A stretch of DNA of 64,000 bases from Haladaptatus cibarius D43. GTDB taxonomy: Archaea > Halobacteriota > Halobacteria > Halobacteriales > Haladaptataceae. The translations under genes were made by a program, and so were the position numbers. Numbering within the stretch: position 1 is the first letter of the stretch; each line of letters begins with the position of its first letter. Positions 26,387 to 35,328 of the stretch are shown here, piece by piece. The notes beneath the pieces are model-generated. The model saw only the letters and a program-made list of their open reading frames with translations, searched no databases and was not told where the DNA came from. Location of the stretch: contig NZ_JDTH01000002.1 in NCBI RefSeq assembly GCF_000710615.1, forward strand, positions 1,728,082 to 1,792,081. Reading direction: 5' to 3'.

Positions 26387-27064
26387 TCACTGATCTAATA
26401 ATTTTAACAGAAGGTTGACAGTATGTAGTACTGAGTAGGCGTAGCTCTCATCTATTTCATCAATGAATCTGTGGCTCACTGGATTTCTTAATGCCTGAAA
26501 TGCCCCTCGATATAAGAACATTATCCCTTCTTTCTCGCCCTCCGTTTGACCAATTGTAATGTCTCCGTTTTTGGGATGGAAAGCCTCGGTAGCCAACTTT
26601 GAGCCAATTATGTCTTGGTTGAGGTTCCCTTCTTGTCGTATCCTTTCTTCAAGAATTATAAATGCCTCCCGGACAGTACCTTGATAATGTCCATTTTCGT
26701 ACTGAAGAAGACACTTCTCTACCAGTTCAGCGTCTAAGCTTTGTTCATTAACTGGTGGAAAGATGGATATATCAATGGAGGATGGTTCAAGATTACACAC
26801 TTCCATTAATAGACTATCTAATTCATAATATTTCTCGCTTCTACCGTCCTTATATTCCATAAGCCAGCACGTATTATTTGCTTTTCCCTTGTGAGAGTGA
26901 AAAATATCATCAGCAGGGATATCCGAATCACATCGTCGAACTTCAAAATCATCTGTACCAAGATTTTTAAAAGATTTTTCAATTACTAATAATTTCACAG
27001 AATCGTACTGAATCGTGAAGCTATCTCCTGTTTCAGAGTAGAGTGTGAGAGTGACCTGTTCCAT
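26387..27064 (-). CDS. TIGR02391 (Ymh) family protein, Abi-like, in an AT-rich insertion
   Basis: A 225-residue protein whose C-terminal half matches the Ymh/TIGR02391 pattern: REAFIILEERIRQEG, GSKLATEAFHPKNGDI, then EGIMFLYRGAFQALRNPVSHR, ending in a helix with LHTVNLLLKLL. The arginine-asparagine-proline-His cluster (RNPVSH) recalls HEPN-like RNase sites, and members are often found near defence loci; both points are inference. The N-terminal half is a separate beta-rich domain. Codon use is AT-rich, unlike uvrA and the ABC exporter on either side, which points to acquisition. No partner gene is adjacent. Confidence 0.75.
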   Translation of the reverse strand: MEQVTLTLYSETGDSFTIQYDSVKLLVIEKSFKNLGTDDFEVRRCDSDIPADDIFHSHKGKANNTCWLMEYKDGRSEKYYELDSLLMEVCNLEPSSIDISIFPPVNEQSLDAELVEKCLLQYENGHYQGTVREAFIILEERIRQEGNLNQDIIGSKLATEAFHPKNGDITIGQTEGEKEGIMFLYRGAFQALRNPVSHRFIDEIDESYAYSVLHTVNLLLKLLDQ

Positions 27065-27248
27065 TTATACAACCATTTCTTACTTCACTCATATATGCGT
27101 TCGTGGTTTATAATATTGTGAACTAGAGCTATAATCAAGTTTGGCGGATATATTGCAGTTCTATGCAAGTATTATCCATTTTCACTTTCACTCCGCTTTC
27201 ATCTGCAACCGACAGGCATACCCTCATTCAGTCGCTGTCTGAGGATAG

Positions 27249-30191
27249 ATGAGCAAGGACTACATCGAAGTGCGGGGGGCCGAGGAGCACAACCTCAAAG
27301 ACCTCGACGTACGGATTCCGCGCGAGGAGTTCAACGTCGTCACCGGCCTATCTGGGTCGGGCAAGTCCTCGCTCGCCTTCGAGACGGTGTACGCTGAGGG
27401 ACAGCGACGATACATCGAGAGCCTGTCGGCCTACGCCCGGAACTTCCTCGGACAGATGGACAAACCGCAGGTCGAGAACGTCGAAGGCTTGTCGCCCGCC
27501 ATCTCAATCGACCAGAAGAACGCGGCGAACAACCCGCGTTCGACGGTCGGAACCGTGACCGAACTGCACGACTACCTGCGACTACTCTACGCCCGCGTAG
27601 GGACGCCCCACTGCCCGCAGTGTGGGCAGGAAGTCGGCGAGCAGAGCGCCCAGAACATGGTTCGGCGGGTGCTAGACTTGCCGGAGGGCACGAAGGCGAA
27701 AATCGCCGCGCCGGTCGTCCGCGACCAAAAAGGCGCGTTCGCGGACTTGTTCGACGACCTCGTTTCGGACGGCTACTCCCGCGTCGAAGTGGACGGCGAG
27801 GAGTTCGACCTGACGCTCGACAAACCCGAACTCGACAAAAACTACGATCACACAATCGACGTTATCGTGGACAGGGTGAAAGTCAGCGAGGAAGCGCGCT
27901 CGCGCATCACCGACAGCGTGGAAACCGCGCTGGAGGAAGCCGAGGGCATGATGAAACTCATCGTGCCGAATCCACCGGAAGACGTGGATTTGGGTTCGGA
28001 GTCACGCTCGACTGGCGATCTGGCTGGTGAGGGCGATTCTCGACTCGCGGTGGAGTTCTCCGAAGACCTCGCCTGCACGAACTGCGGCATCGACTTCCGC
28101 GAAATCGAGACGCGCAGTTTTTCGTTCAACAGTCCACATGGCGCGTGTCCCGAGTGTGAGGGAATCGGCGAGACGAAAGAAGTTGACGAGGGCCTCGTCG
28201 TCCAAGACCCGAGCAAGCAGTTGAAACACGTCTTCGAACCGTGGGGCTACCAGCGGACGTACTATCGACGACAACTGGATTCCGTGGCCCGGCACTTCGA
28301 CGTGAAGTTGACGACACCGTTCGAAGAGTTGGACGAGGACATTCAGGACGCCTTCCTCTACGGAACTAACGAGGACGTGCTGTTCAAATGGGACACGAAA
28401 AACGGCACTCGCCGGAAAGAAGAACCGTTCGAGGGCGTGATGAACAACCTCGAACGTCGCTACGTCGAAACCGACAGCGACCGGGCGCGAAAGCACATCG
28501 AGGACTACATGGCGGTGACGGAGTGTCCCGCCTGTGACGGCACGCGACTGCGACCACAGAGTCGGTCGGTGTACGTCAATGGCACGTCGATTTCACAGGT
28601 CAACCGGATGTCCATCGGGGACGCACTGGTTCACTTCGAGAATCTCGAAGCGAATCTAACAGACCGCCAGAACCGCATCGCCGAGGAGATTTTGAAGGAG
28701 ATTCGCGCCCGTCTGGGGTTCATGGAGGAAGTCGGCCTGCAGTACCTCACGCTCGACCGTGAAGCCTCAACGCTTTCGGGCGGGGAAAGCCAGCGGATTC
28801 GGCTTGCGACACAAATCGGCTCCGGACTAGTCGGCGTGCTGTACGTGCTTGACGAACCGTCGATTGGACTCCACCAGCGCGACAACGACCGCCTGCTGAA
28901 CACGCTCTGTGAACTCCGTGATTTGGGCAACACCCTCATCGTGGTGGAACACGACGAGGAGACGATGCGCCGCGCGGACAACGTCATCGACATGGGGCCC
29001 GGCCCGGGAAGACGCGGCGGCGAAGTCGTCGTTCAGGGCGACGTGGACGAGGTGATGGCCCACGACGAGAGCATCACGGGCGACTATCTTGCCGGACGCG
29101 AAGAGATACCAGTGCCTGACGAGCGTCGAGAACACGACACGCACGTCACGATTCGCGGTGCCCGCCAACACAACCTGAAAAACCTCGACGTGGACATTCC
29201 GGTCGGGACGTTTACGGCCATCACGGGCGTTTCGGGGTCTGGTAAGTCCACACTGATGCACGACATCCTGTACAAGGGATTGGCCCGCGAGATGAACGAC
29301 AACACGTCCGTCGACCCCGGCGAACACGACGCCATCGATGGGATGGACGATATCGAGAAAGTGCGACTCATCGACCAGTCGCCAATCGGCAGAACCCCGC
29401 GGTCGAATCCAGCGACCTACACCGGCGTCTTCGACTACGTCCGCGAAGCGTTCGCGGAGACGAAACTCGCCAAACAGCGCGGCTACGAGAAGGGTCGCTT
29501 CTCGTTCAACGTGAAAGGCGGACGCTGTGAGGAGTGTGGCGGACAGGGAACCGTGAAAATCGAGATGAACTTCCTGTCGGACGTGTACGTCCCGTGTGAG
29601 GAGTGCGAAGGCGCACGCTACAACGACGAAACGCTGGACGTGACCTATCGCGGCAAGACGATTGCCGAAGTCCTCGACATGTCCGTCGAGGATGCCCACG
29701 ACTTCTTCGAACACGATTCGCGGGTTCGGCGCAGGCTGAAACTGCTGAAGGATGTGGGACTCGACTACATGAAACTCGGTCAACCGTCCACGACGCTGTC
29801 GGGCGGCGAAGCCCAACGCGTCAAACTCGCCGAGGAACTCGGCAAGAAATCGACCGGTGACACGCTCTATCTGCTCGACGAACCGACGACTGGCCTCCAC
29901 CACGAAGACGAGCGAAAACTCATCTCGGTGCTCCAGCGACTCACCGAGAAGGGCAACAGCATCGTCGTCATCGAACACGAATTAGACCTCGTAAAGAACG
30001 CAGACCACGTCATCGACCTCGGCCCGGAAGGTGGCGAGAAGGGCGGCGAAATCGTCGCCACGGGAACGCCCGAAGAAGTTGCGCGAAACGACGATTCGTA
30101 CACCGGGCAGTATCTCCGCGATAAACTCCCCGCCGTCGAACTCGATGGTCCGCGTGCCGACAGACCTGCACCTGCCGCGATGGACGATTGA
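27249..30191 (+). CDS. uvrA: excinuclease ABC subunit A
   Basis: Damage-recognition ATPase of bacterial-type nucleotide excision repair, acquired by haloarchaea. The 980-residue product has the usual layout: first Walker A GLSGSGKSSLAFE (about residue 31), a zinc pair CPQC followed later by CTNCG and CPEC, signature LSGGESQR, second Walker A GVSGSGKSTLMHD, the C-terminal zinc module CEECGGQG with CEECEGARYN, the second LSGGEAQR and DEPTTGLHHED. A Pro/Ala-rich acidic tail ends the protein. The start at ATG 27249 gives the standard MSKDYIEVRGAEEHNL. uvrB and uvrC are not adjacent. Confidence 0.98.
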   Translation: MSKDYIEVRGAEEHNLKDLDVRIPREEFNVVTGLSGSGKSSLAFETVYAEGQRRYIESLSAYARNFLGQMDKPQVENVEGLSPAISIDQKNAANNPRSTVGTVTELHDYLRLLYARVGTPHCPQCGQEVGEQSAQNMVRRVLDLPEGTKAKIAAPVVRDQKGAFADLFDDLVSDGYSRVEVDGEEFDLTLDKPELDKNYDHTIDVIVDRVKVSEEARSRITDSVETALEEAEGMMKLIVPNPPEDVDLGSESRSTGDLAGEGDSRLAVEFSEDLACTNCGIDFREIETRSFSFNSPHGACPECEGIGETKEVDEGLVVQDPSKQLKHVFEPWGYQRTYYRRQLDSVARHFDVKLTTPFEELDEDIQDAFLYGTNEDVLFKWDTKNGTRRKEEPFEGVMNNLERRYVETDSDRARKHIEDYMAVTECPACDGTRLRPQSRSVYVNGTSISQVNRMSIGDALVHFENLEANLTDRQNRIAEEILKEIRARLGFMEEVGLQYLTLDREASTLSGGESQRIRLATQIGSGLVGVLYVLDEPSIGLHQRDNDRLLNTLCELRDLGNTLIVVEHDEETMRRADNVIDMGPGPGRRGGEVVVQGDVDEVMAHDESITGDYLAGREEIPVPDERREHDTHVTIRGARQHNLKNLDVDIPVGTFTAITGVSGSGKSTLMHDILYKGLAREMNDNTSVDPGEHDAIDGMDDIEKVRLIDQSPIGRTPRSNPATYTGVFDYVREAFAETKLAKQRGYEKGRFSFNVKGGRCEECGGQGTVKIEMNFLSDVYVPCEECEGARYNDETLDVTYRGKTIAEVLDMSVEDAHDFFEHDSRVRRRLKLLKDVGLDYMKLGQPSTTLSGGEAQRVKLAEELGKKSTGDTLYLLDEPTTGLHHEDERKLISVLQRLTEKGNSIVVIEHELDLVKNADHVIDLGPEGGEKGGEIVATGTPEEVARNDDSYTGQYLRDKLPAVELDGPRADRPAPAAMDD

Positions 30192-30396
30192 GAACCGTTG
30201 GAGAGGCGTTCTCTCCGGTGGAACGCCGGGCTTACCGCGAAGAATCGCATGCCTAAACCCAGTTATTCTAATTAATTTGAAAATTACCACCAGCTAAGCA
30301 CTGGATAACAAAGTGTCGTCCGCGGTAATCTCGCACCTGTGTTACGTCCGGGTGGCAATGGTATAACGAAACAACGGATTGCGGGTCACTGGTGGC

Positions 30397-30942
30397 ATGA
30401 GTTCGACTGATGGAACCCCACAAGAACTGTCCGAAGACCTCATCTTCGACGTTCTGAAAAATCGACGGCGACGGTACACGCTTCACTACCTCAAGCAGCA
30501 GGGCCGCCCGGTGGAACTCAGCGAGCTCGCCGAACAGGTGGCGGCGTGGGAGAACGACACAACCGTCGAGGGGCTTTCGGCGAACGAACGAAAATCAGTG
30601 TACACTTCGCTCTACCAGACCCATCTGCCAAAGCTCTCGGACGCGGGAATCGTGGAGTACAACCAGAGCAGGGGCGTCGTCGAACTGTCGGCCAACGCCG
30701 CCCAGTTGGAAGGCTATCTCCGCCCGCAGGACGAATTTCCGTGGATTCGGTACTACCTCGGACTCGCAATCGTCAGCGCAGTTCTCGTCCTCGCAGACTT
30801 TCTCGGTATTCCGCCGTTTACCGCCATTCCGGACGAAATCTGGGGCGTCATCATCGTCGCCGCGTTCGCGCTCTCGGCACTGGTTCATTATTTGCGGCGG
30901 CGGCAACTCGGAACCGGGGAACGGCCGCCCTCTGCCCGGTAA
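30397..30942 (+). CDS. DUF7344-type winged-helix protein with two membrane helices
   Basis: A 181-residue protein. The N-terminal winged helix, DLIFDVLKNRRRRYTLHYLKQQGRPVELSELAEQVAAWEN and YTSLYQTHLPKLSDAGIVEYNQSRGVVELS, is the haloarchaeal DUF7344 pattern. Two hydrophobic segments follow (YYLGLAIVSAVLVLADFLGI and IWGVIIVAAFALSALVHYL), so it is probably a membrane-tethered regulator. ATG 30397 (MSSTDGTPQ) is preferred over the in-frame upstream start. The signal sensed is unknown. It follows uvrA by 205 nt on the same strand. Confidence 0.8.
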   Translation: MSSTDGTPQELSEDLIFDVLKNRRRRYTLHYLKQQGRPVELSELAEQVAAWENDTTVEGLSANERKSVYTSLYQTHLPKLSDAGIVEYNQSRGVVELSANAAQLEGYLRPQDEFPWIRYYLGLAIVSAVLVLADFLGIPPFTAIPDEIWGVIIVAAFALSALVHYLRRRQLGTGERPPSAR

Positions 30943-31031
30943 CGATGGCCGTACCGATGCTTGCCGACTGCATCGCTACTGCCTGAAACGAGAAAGAAGG
31001 TATTTGAATCGGCGGACAGTAGGCGGGTATA

Positions 31032-32123
31032 ATGTACGATTTCGTGGTGGTCGGTGCAGGTCCCGCCGGGTCGCGATTCGCGCGACAGGCAGTCCGTGCG
31101 GGGCACGATGTCCTCGTCCTCGAACGAGGACAGGTGGGGACGCCACTCGCCTGCTCCGGCCACGTGAGCACCGACATCTGGGAGTTTACCCCGGACGGTG
31201 CGCGTGACCACCTCCTCCAGAACGAAGTTTACGGCGCGCGATTCCACGTCGATGGCCCTCGTTCTCCGGAACATCCGTTTTACAAAGACGAAGTCATCTC
31301 GAACGTTATCGACCGCGTCGGACTCGATAAGACCCTCGCCCGCGCCGCGGAGGATGCGGGTGCCGACCTGCGCGAAAATCATAGCGTCACCGACGTGGAC
31401 GAACACGGAAAGCACGTGGACGTGACGGCGAACACCCCCGACGGAGCCGAAACCTTCCGCGGAAAGATGGTCGTTGGCTGTGACGGCCCGGTTTCACGAG
31501 TTCGACGGGAACTCGGCCTCCCGGAACCGAAAGAGAAGCTACAGGGCGTCCTCGGATTCGCGCCGAAAGCCCACAGCGGCAATTTCGTGGACGTGCATCT
31601 CACCGCGCCGAAATTCTTCGCGTGGCGCATCCCCCGCGGCGATGCTGGCGTGGAGTTCGGACTGGCCGCCCCGCCGGGTTCGACCCCCAGCGCCCGCGCC
31701 CTGTTCGACCGGTTCACCGCCGAATACAGCGCCGAAACAGACGAGTTCTGCGCCGGAATGATTCCTATCGGCCCGCCAGCGAGGGTTTCGGCCCATCGCG
31801 GATTCCTCATCGGCGACGCCGCCGCGCAGACGAAACCGTTCACCGGGGGTGGCATCCTCTACGGGATGACTTCCGCAGACCACGCCGTTCGAACCATCGA
31901 CCCCGACGACCCCGGAACGCTTTCCCACTACGAGCGCGCGTGGCGCAACGAGTTGAAAAACGAGATTCGACTGGGTCACTGGGTTCGTCGGGCGTACTCC
32001 CTACCGAAGTCGGTGCAGACCGCCGGACTCAGGTCGATGGCTGGCGAAATCGGGGTTCACATGGACAGACCGAGTTCCTTCTTCTCGGCTGAAAATCTCA
32101 AGACGCTCCTCAAAAAAACGTAG
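31032..32123 (+). CDS. geranylgeranyl-reductase-family flavoprotein
   Basis: FAD-dependent reductase of the family that saturates geranylgeranyl chains of archaeal lipids or related isoprenoids. The 363-residue product starts with the dinucleotide fold YDFVVVGAGPAGSRFA, has CSGHVS near residues 42-47 (the Cys characteristic of the family), GCDGPVSRVRRELG, and the FAD end motif GFLIGDAAAQTKPFTGGGILYG. Exact substrate is uncertain: digeranylgeranylglycerophospholipid or menaquinone side chains are both plausible. It stands alone between a regulator and a convergent chitinase-like gene. Confidence 0.88.
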   Translation: MYDFVVVGAGPAGSRFARQAVRAGHDVLVLERGQVGTPLACSGHVSTDIWEFTPDGARDHLLQNEVYGARFHVDGPRSPEHPFYKDEVISNVIDRVGLDKTLARAAEDAGADLRENHSVTDVDEHGKHVDVTANTPDGAETFRGKMVVGCDGPVSRVRRELGLPEPKEKLQGVLGFAPKAHSGNFVDVHLTAPKFFAWRIPRGDAGVEFGLAAPPGSTPSARALFDRFTAEYSAETDEFCAGMIPIGPPARVSAHRGFLIGDAAAQTKPFTGGGILYGMTSADHAVRTIDPDDPGTLSHYERAWRNELKNEIRLGHWVRRAYSLPKSVQTAGLRSMAGEIGVHMDRPSSFFSAENLKTLLKKT

Positions 32124-32141
32124 TGTCAAAAGCCGGTTGAA

Positions 32142-33314
32142 TCAGGAGTGGAGCGCACTGTGCATCTCCTCGATGAGGGTGTTGCTGGGGTCTTGGGAGA
32201 GTTCCCAACACATCGCCCCGCCGAAGCCGTTGTTCTTGACGTAGTTCGACTTGTTCGAGATGGAGCGAACGTTATCGTACGAGATGAACGTGTTTTCGAC
32301 TGTGGAGTACAGCCATGGAACTTTCGCATCCGGGTGCCAGTGGTACTCGTAATCCGACTGTGGTTTGATATTCTGTACGATATTGTAGTACGTCTCCGAC
32401 GTTGACGAGGTGAACGAGTTGAACAACCCGTCGTTAGTTGGTGCGACGCCCGAGTACGAACGCCCGTAGAACGGCATTCCCATGACGAGTTTGTCCTTCG
32501 CTATCGATTTGCTGGCCCAGTGCTCCATGTGGTTGGTGGTGTTCCAGCTCTGCTGTCCATCAGGGTCTTCCGGCGGGGAATCGAACGGCGCGTTGAAATT
32601 CGTGTCGTTACTCCAATCACCGTGGTAGTCGTAGGTCATTACGTTGACGTGGTCGAGATAGTTGCTGATGGTTCCGACCTCGTAAGCATCGTCCACGATG
32701 TTAGGATTCGGAGAGCCAGCCATCGTTAGGTGAGTCCACGAACCGAATCGCGAATCGAGTTCCTTTCGACACTCCTCCAAGAGAAGCGTGAAGTTGTGTG
32801 GATCGCTGGCTCGAATCGTCCCATCAGGGTACTCCCAGTCCAAATCCAGTCCGTCGAAGCCGTACCGTTCCATTATATCAACCGCCGTCTTGGCGAATCG
32901 CTGGCGTCGCGTCGCCGTCGATGCGGCGTCCGAGAATTTCCCCGAATACCACCCGGAACTGATGGAGAGGATGAACACCGTGTCCGTGTCGTCATAGTTC
33001 GATAAGTCGCTGAGTAGACTCTTTTCGGACGAATCGCCCACGACGACCGTTCCGTCGGACCGCGGTTCGAGGAATGCGTAATTTAAGTGGGTGATTTTGT
33101 CGTAGGGGACGTCCCCGGGCGAGTAATTCCCCGCCCAAGCAGGGTAGTAGCCGACGACGCGATTGCCGTAGTCGCCGTGTGCTTTCGCGTTGCGAGTTCC
33201 GAGCGTTCCCGTCACAGCCACTGCGCCTGTTCCAAGGAGGAATTTCCGCCGTGATGCCGAGGGAGTCAGTTTCCGTCCGGTGAACTTCTGTGTTGGATTT
33301 CCATGGTTTGACAT
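32142..33314 (-). CDS. Tat-exported GH18 chitinase-like glycosidase
   Basis: A 390-residue glycoside hydrolase family 18 enzyme predicted to cut chitin or related beta-1,4-GlcNAc polymers outside the cell. It starts with a Tat signal (SRRKFLLGTGAVAVTG, cleaved near NAKA). The GH18 motif DGLDLDWE spans residues 154-161 with the catalytic Glu at 161. VVGYYPAW, LSISSG, MTYDYHG, MPFYGRSY and GGAMCWELS mark further barrel strands. No chitin-binding domain is present. ATG 33314 is used; the upstream in-frame TTG would precede the signal peptide awkwardly. Transcript start region 33315-33474 is AT-rich. Confidence 0.9.
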   Translation of the reverse strand: MSNHGNPTQKFTGRKLTPSASRRKFLLGTGAVAVTGTLGTRNAKAHGDYGNRVVGYYPAWAGNYSPGDVPYDKITHLNYAFLEPRSDGTVVVGDSSEKSLLSDLSNYDDTDTVFILSISSGWYSGKFSDAASTATRRQRFAKTAVDIMERYGFDGLDLDWEYPDGTIRASDPHNFTLLLEECRKELDSRFGSWTHLTMAGSPNPNIVDDAYEVGTISNYLDHVNVMTYDYHGDWSNDTNFNAPFDSPPEDPDGQQSWNTTNHMEHWASKSIAKDKLVMGMPFYGRSYSGVAPTNDGLFNSFTSSTSETYYNIVQNIKPQSDYEYHWHPDAKVPWLYSTVENTFISYDNVRSISNKSNYVKNNGFGGAMCWELSQDPSNTLIEEMHSALHS

Positions 33315-33474
33315 AGCTACACAGTAACAAGGATAATAGAACAAAATAAATTTTTTGAGAAATAATAGGAAATTAATATGCTCGAATTGTCACCTTTGGA
33401 CATCCGATATTTCGGTAAAATATCGTTACGTCAGTGCTGCTTGGCTGTTTAGAAGTAGAAACTCAAACCGTTCC

Positions 33475-33660
33475 TCATGCGTCCGTGCTCGTGGTTCGGG
33501 TACCGGAATACGCCCCGAGTAGTAAACCAGTGACACTCCAGACGATGCCCGGGCCAACTGGAAGTTCTGCACTTCCTAGCAGTATCCATAGCAACCCGCC
33601 AGTGAATCCGCCGAACAGACCACAGCCAATCGTGAAAACATCACGAGAATTAAACATCAT
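33475..33660 (-). CDS. possible small glycine-rich membrane protein
   Basis: A 61-codon frame from tandem ATG at 33660. Two hydrophobic helices are evident (FTIGCGLFGGFTGGLLWILLG and GIVWSVTGLLLGAYSG) with glycine spacing typical of close helix packing. No family is recognised and the composition is somewhat AT-richer than neighbours. It lies between the chitinase-like gene and the second M32 carboxypeptidase, all on the same strand. Confidence 0.4.
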   Translation of the reverse strand: MMFNSRDVFTIGCGLFGGFTGGLLWILLGSAELPVGPGIVWSVTGLLLGAYSGTRTTSTDA

Positions 33661-33762
33661 GGTGATAAAAATGGCTCAGAAGACTTGTCTTTTATCTACA
33701 TGGTTCTCAGGCTCAGTTCATAGTTCGAGCAGTACGATAAATGCGAAAATCGAATCACCCTA

Positions 33763-35274
33763 CTACTCTAAATCGTACAGTTCGGCGTACTTCTCGTCCG
33801 CGTACTCTAAGAAGTAGTCCGCGGTGAACTCCTCGCCGGTCGCCTCTTCGATGAGTTCGTCGGTGGTGTACAGACAACCATGCTGGTGGACGTTGCTGGT
33901 CAGCCAGTCGTGGAACTCGTCGAACTCCCCGTTTCGAATCTGGTCGTCCAAGTCCGGAATATCTTCTTCCGCTTTCGCGTACAGCTGCGCCGCGAGGACG
34001 CTTCCGAGCGAGTAGGTCGGGAAGTAGCCGAAACTGCCGTGGCTCCAGTGGATGTCTTGGAGACAGCCTTCCGAATCGGTGTCGGGGCGGATGCCGAGGT
34101 ACTCCTCGTACTTGTCGTTCCAGAGTTCCGGCACGTCCTCGACTTCGATTTGGCCGCGGATGAGCGCTTTCTCGATTTCGAACCGAACCACGATGTGCAT
34201 GTGGTAGGTGAGTTCGTCCGCTTCGACGCGGATCAAGTTATCCTCGTAAACTTGGTTGACTGCTTCGTAGATGTCCTCGACGGAGGCGTCTTCCACGTCC
34301 GGGAATCGCTCTTTCAAGGCGGGTAGGAACCGTTCCCAGAAGGCGCGCGACCGGCCGACGTGATTCTCCCAGATTCGGGACTGGGATTCGTGGGCGGTCA
34401 GGTCACGGGACTGACCGAGCGGCGTTCCGTACTCCTCGTCCGGGAGGCCCTGCGTGTACGTCGCGTGGCCAAACTCGTGGATGGTGCTCATCATCGCGCC
34501 GAGCGGGTCGCTCTCGTCGAATCGCGTCGTCACGCGGGCGTCGAACTGCGTCCCGCTGGAGAAGGGGTGCGGTGCGGTGTCGAGGCGGCCGCGGTTCCAG
34601 TCGTAGCCGAGCGTGTCGAGAATATCGCGCGAAAGCTGTTCCTGCGTGTCCGTGTCGTAGGTGCCGTCGAACGGTGCGGCGAGTTCCACGTCGCTCTCCC
34701 GAATCGAGTCGATGAGGGGAACCAGTTCGTCGCGGAGTCGCGTCAGCATCTCCTCCGCGGTTTCGATGCCGAGATAGGGTTCGTAATCCGCGAACAGCAC
34801 CTCGTAGGGGTCTTTGTCGGGGTCGATATGCTCTGCGTACTCGCGTTTCTGCTCGACCAGTTTTTCGAGCGTCGGCGCGAAAATCGAGAAGTCGTCCTCG
34901 GCTTTCGCCTCCTTCCACTGCGGAAGGGCTTCGGACGTGGTTCGTGAAATCTCCTCGACCAGTTCGCCCGGAACTCGGGTTGCTCGCTCGTACTCGCGTC
35001 GAACTTCGCGCACGACGGCGGCCTGCTCGTCGTCCAACTCCTGTGATTCGAGTTCGTCCAACAACTCGCCTATCTCGTCGTCGGTGAGCAGTTCGTGGGC
35101 GATTGCGGAGAGGGCGGAACGCTGTTGTGACCGGGCGGGCGTGCCGCCTTCGGGCATCACGACCTCTTGGTCCCAGCCGAGGATTCCGGCGGCGTTTTTG
35201 ACGTTGGAGATTCGTTTTACGTTGTCGAGAAGCTCCTGATACGCGGCGTTTTCTGCGGCGGCTTCGGTTGCCAT
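33763..35274 (-). CDS. M32-family metallo-carboxypeptidase (copy 2)
   Basis: Second M32 enzyme in the window, again 503 residues from ATG 35274. Zinc motif HEFGH occurs in TIHEFGHATYTQG. The same flanking motifs appear (HPFSSGTQFDARVTTRF, HESQSRIWENHVGR and GCLQDIHW), and it aligns end to end with the copy at 11617-13128, so the two are paralogues on opposite strands about 22 kb apart. A start at 35304 is possible but adds ten residues not seen in copy 1. The M20 peptidase gene lies directly upstream on the same strand, so both may serve peptide turnover. Confidence 0.95.
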   Translation of the reverse strand: MATEAAAENAAYQELLDNVKRISNVKNAAGILGWDQEVVMPEGGTPARSQQRSALSAIAHELLTDDEIGELLDELESQELDDEQAAVVREVRREYERATRVPGELVEEISRTTSEALPQWKEAKAEDDFSIFAPTLEKLVEQKREYAEHIDPDKDPYEVLFADYEPYLGIETAEEMLTRLRDELVPLIDSIRESDVELAAPFDGTYDTDTQEQLSRDILDTLGYDWNRGRLDTAPHPFSSGTQFDARVTTRFDESDPLGAMMSTIHEFGHATYTQGLPDEEYGTPLGQSRDLTAHESQSRIWENHVGRSRAFWERFLPALKERFPDVEDASVEDIYEAVNQVYEDNLIRVEADELTYHMHIVVRFEIEKALIRGQIEVEDVPELWNDKYEEYLGIRPDTDSEGCLQDIHWSHGSFGYFPTYSLGSVLAAQLYAKAEEDIPDLDDQIRNGEFDEFHDWLTSNVHQHGCLYTTDELIEEATGEEFTADYFLEYADEKYAELYDLE

Positions 35275-35328
35275 CACCGAGTGTTTGCTGTCACCGATTA
35301 TCAAAGACTGGGTTTCGGAACGAAACCC

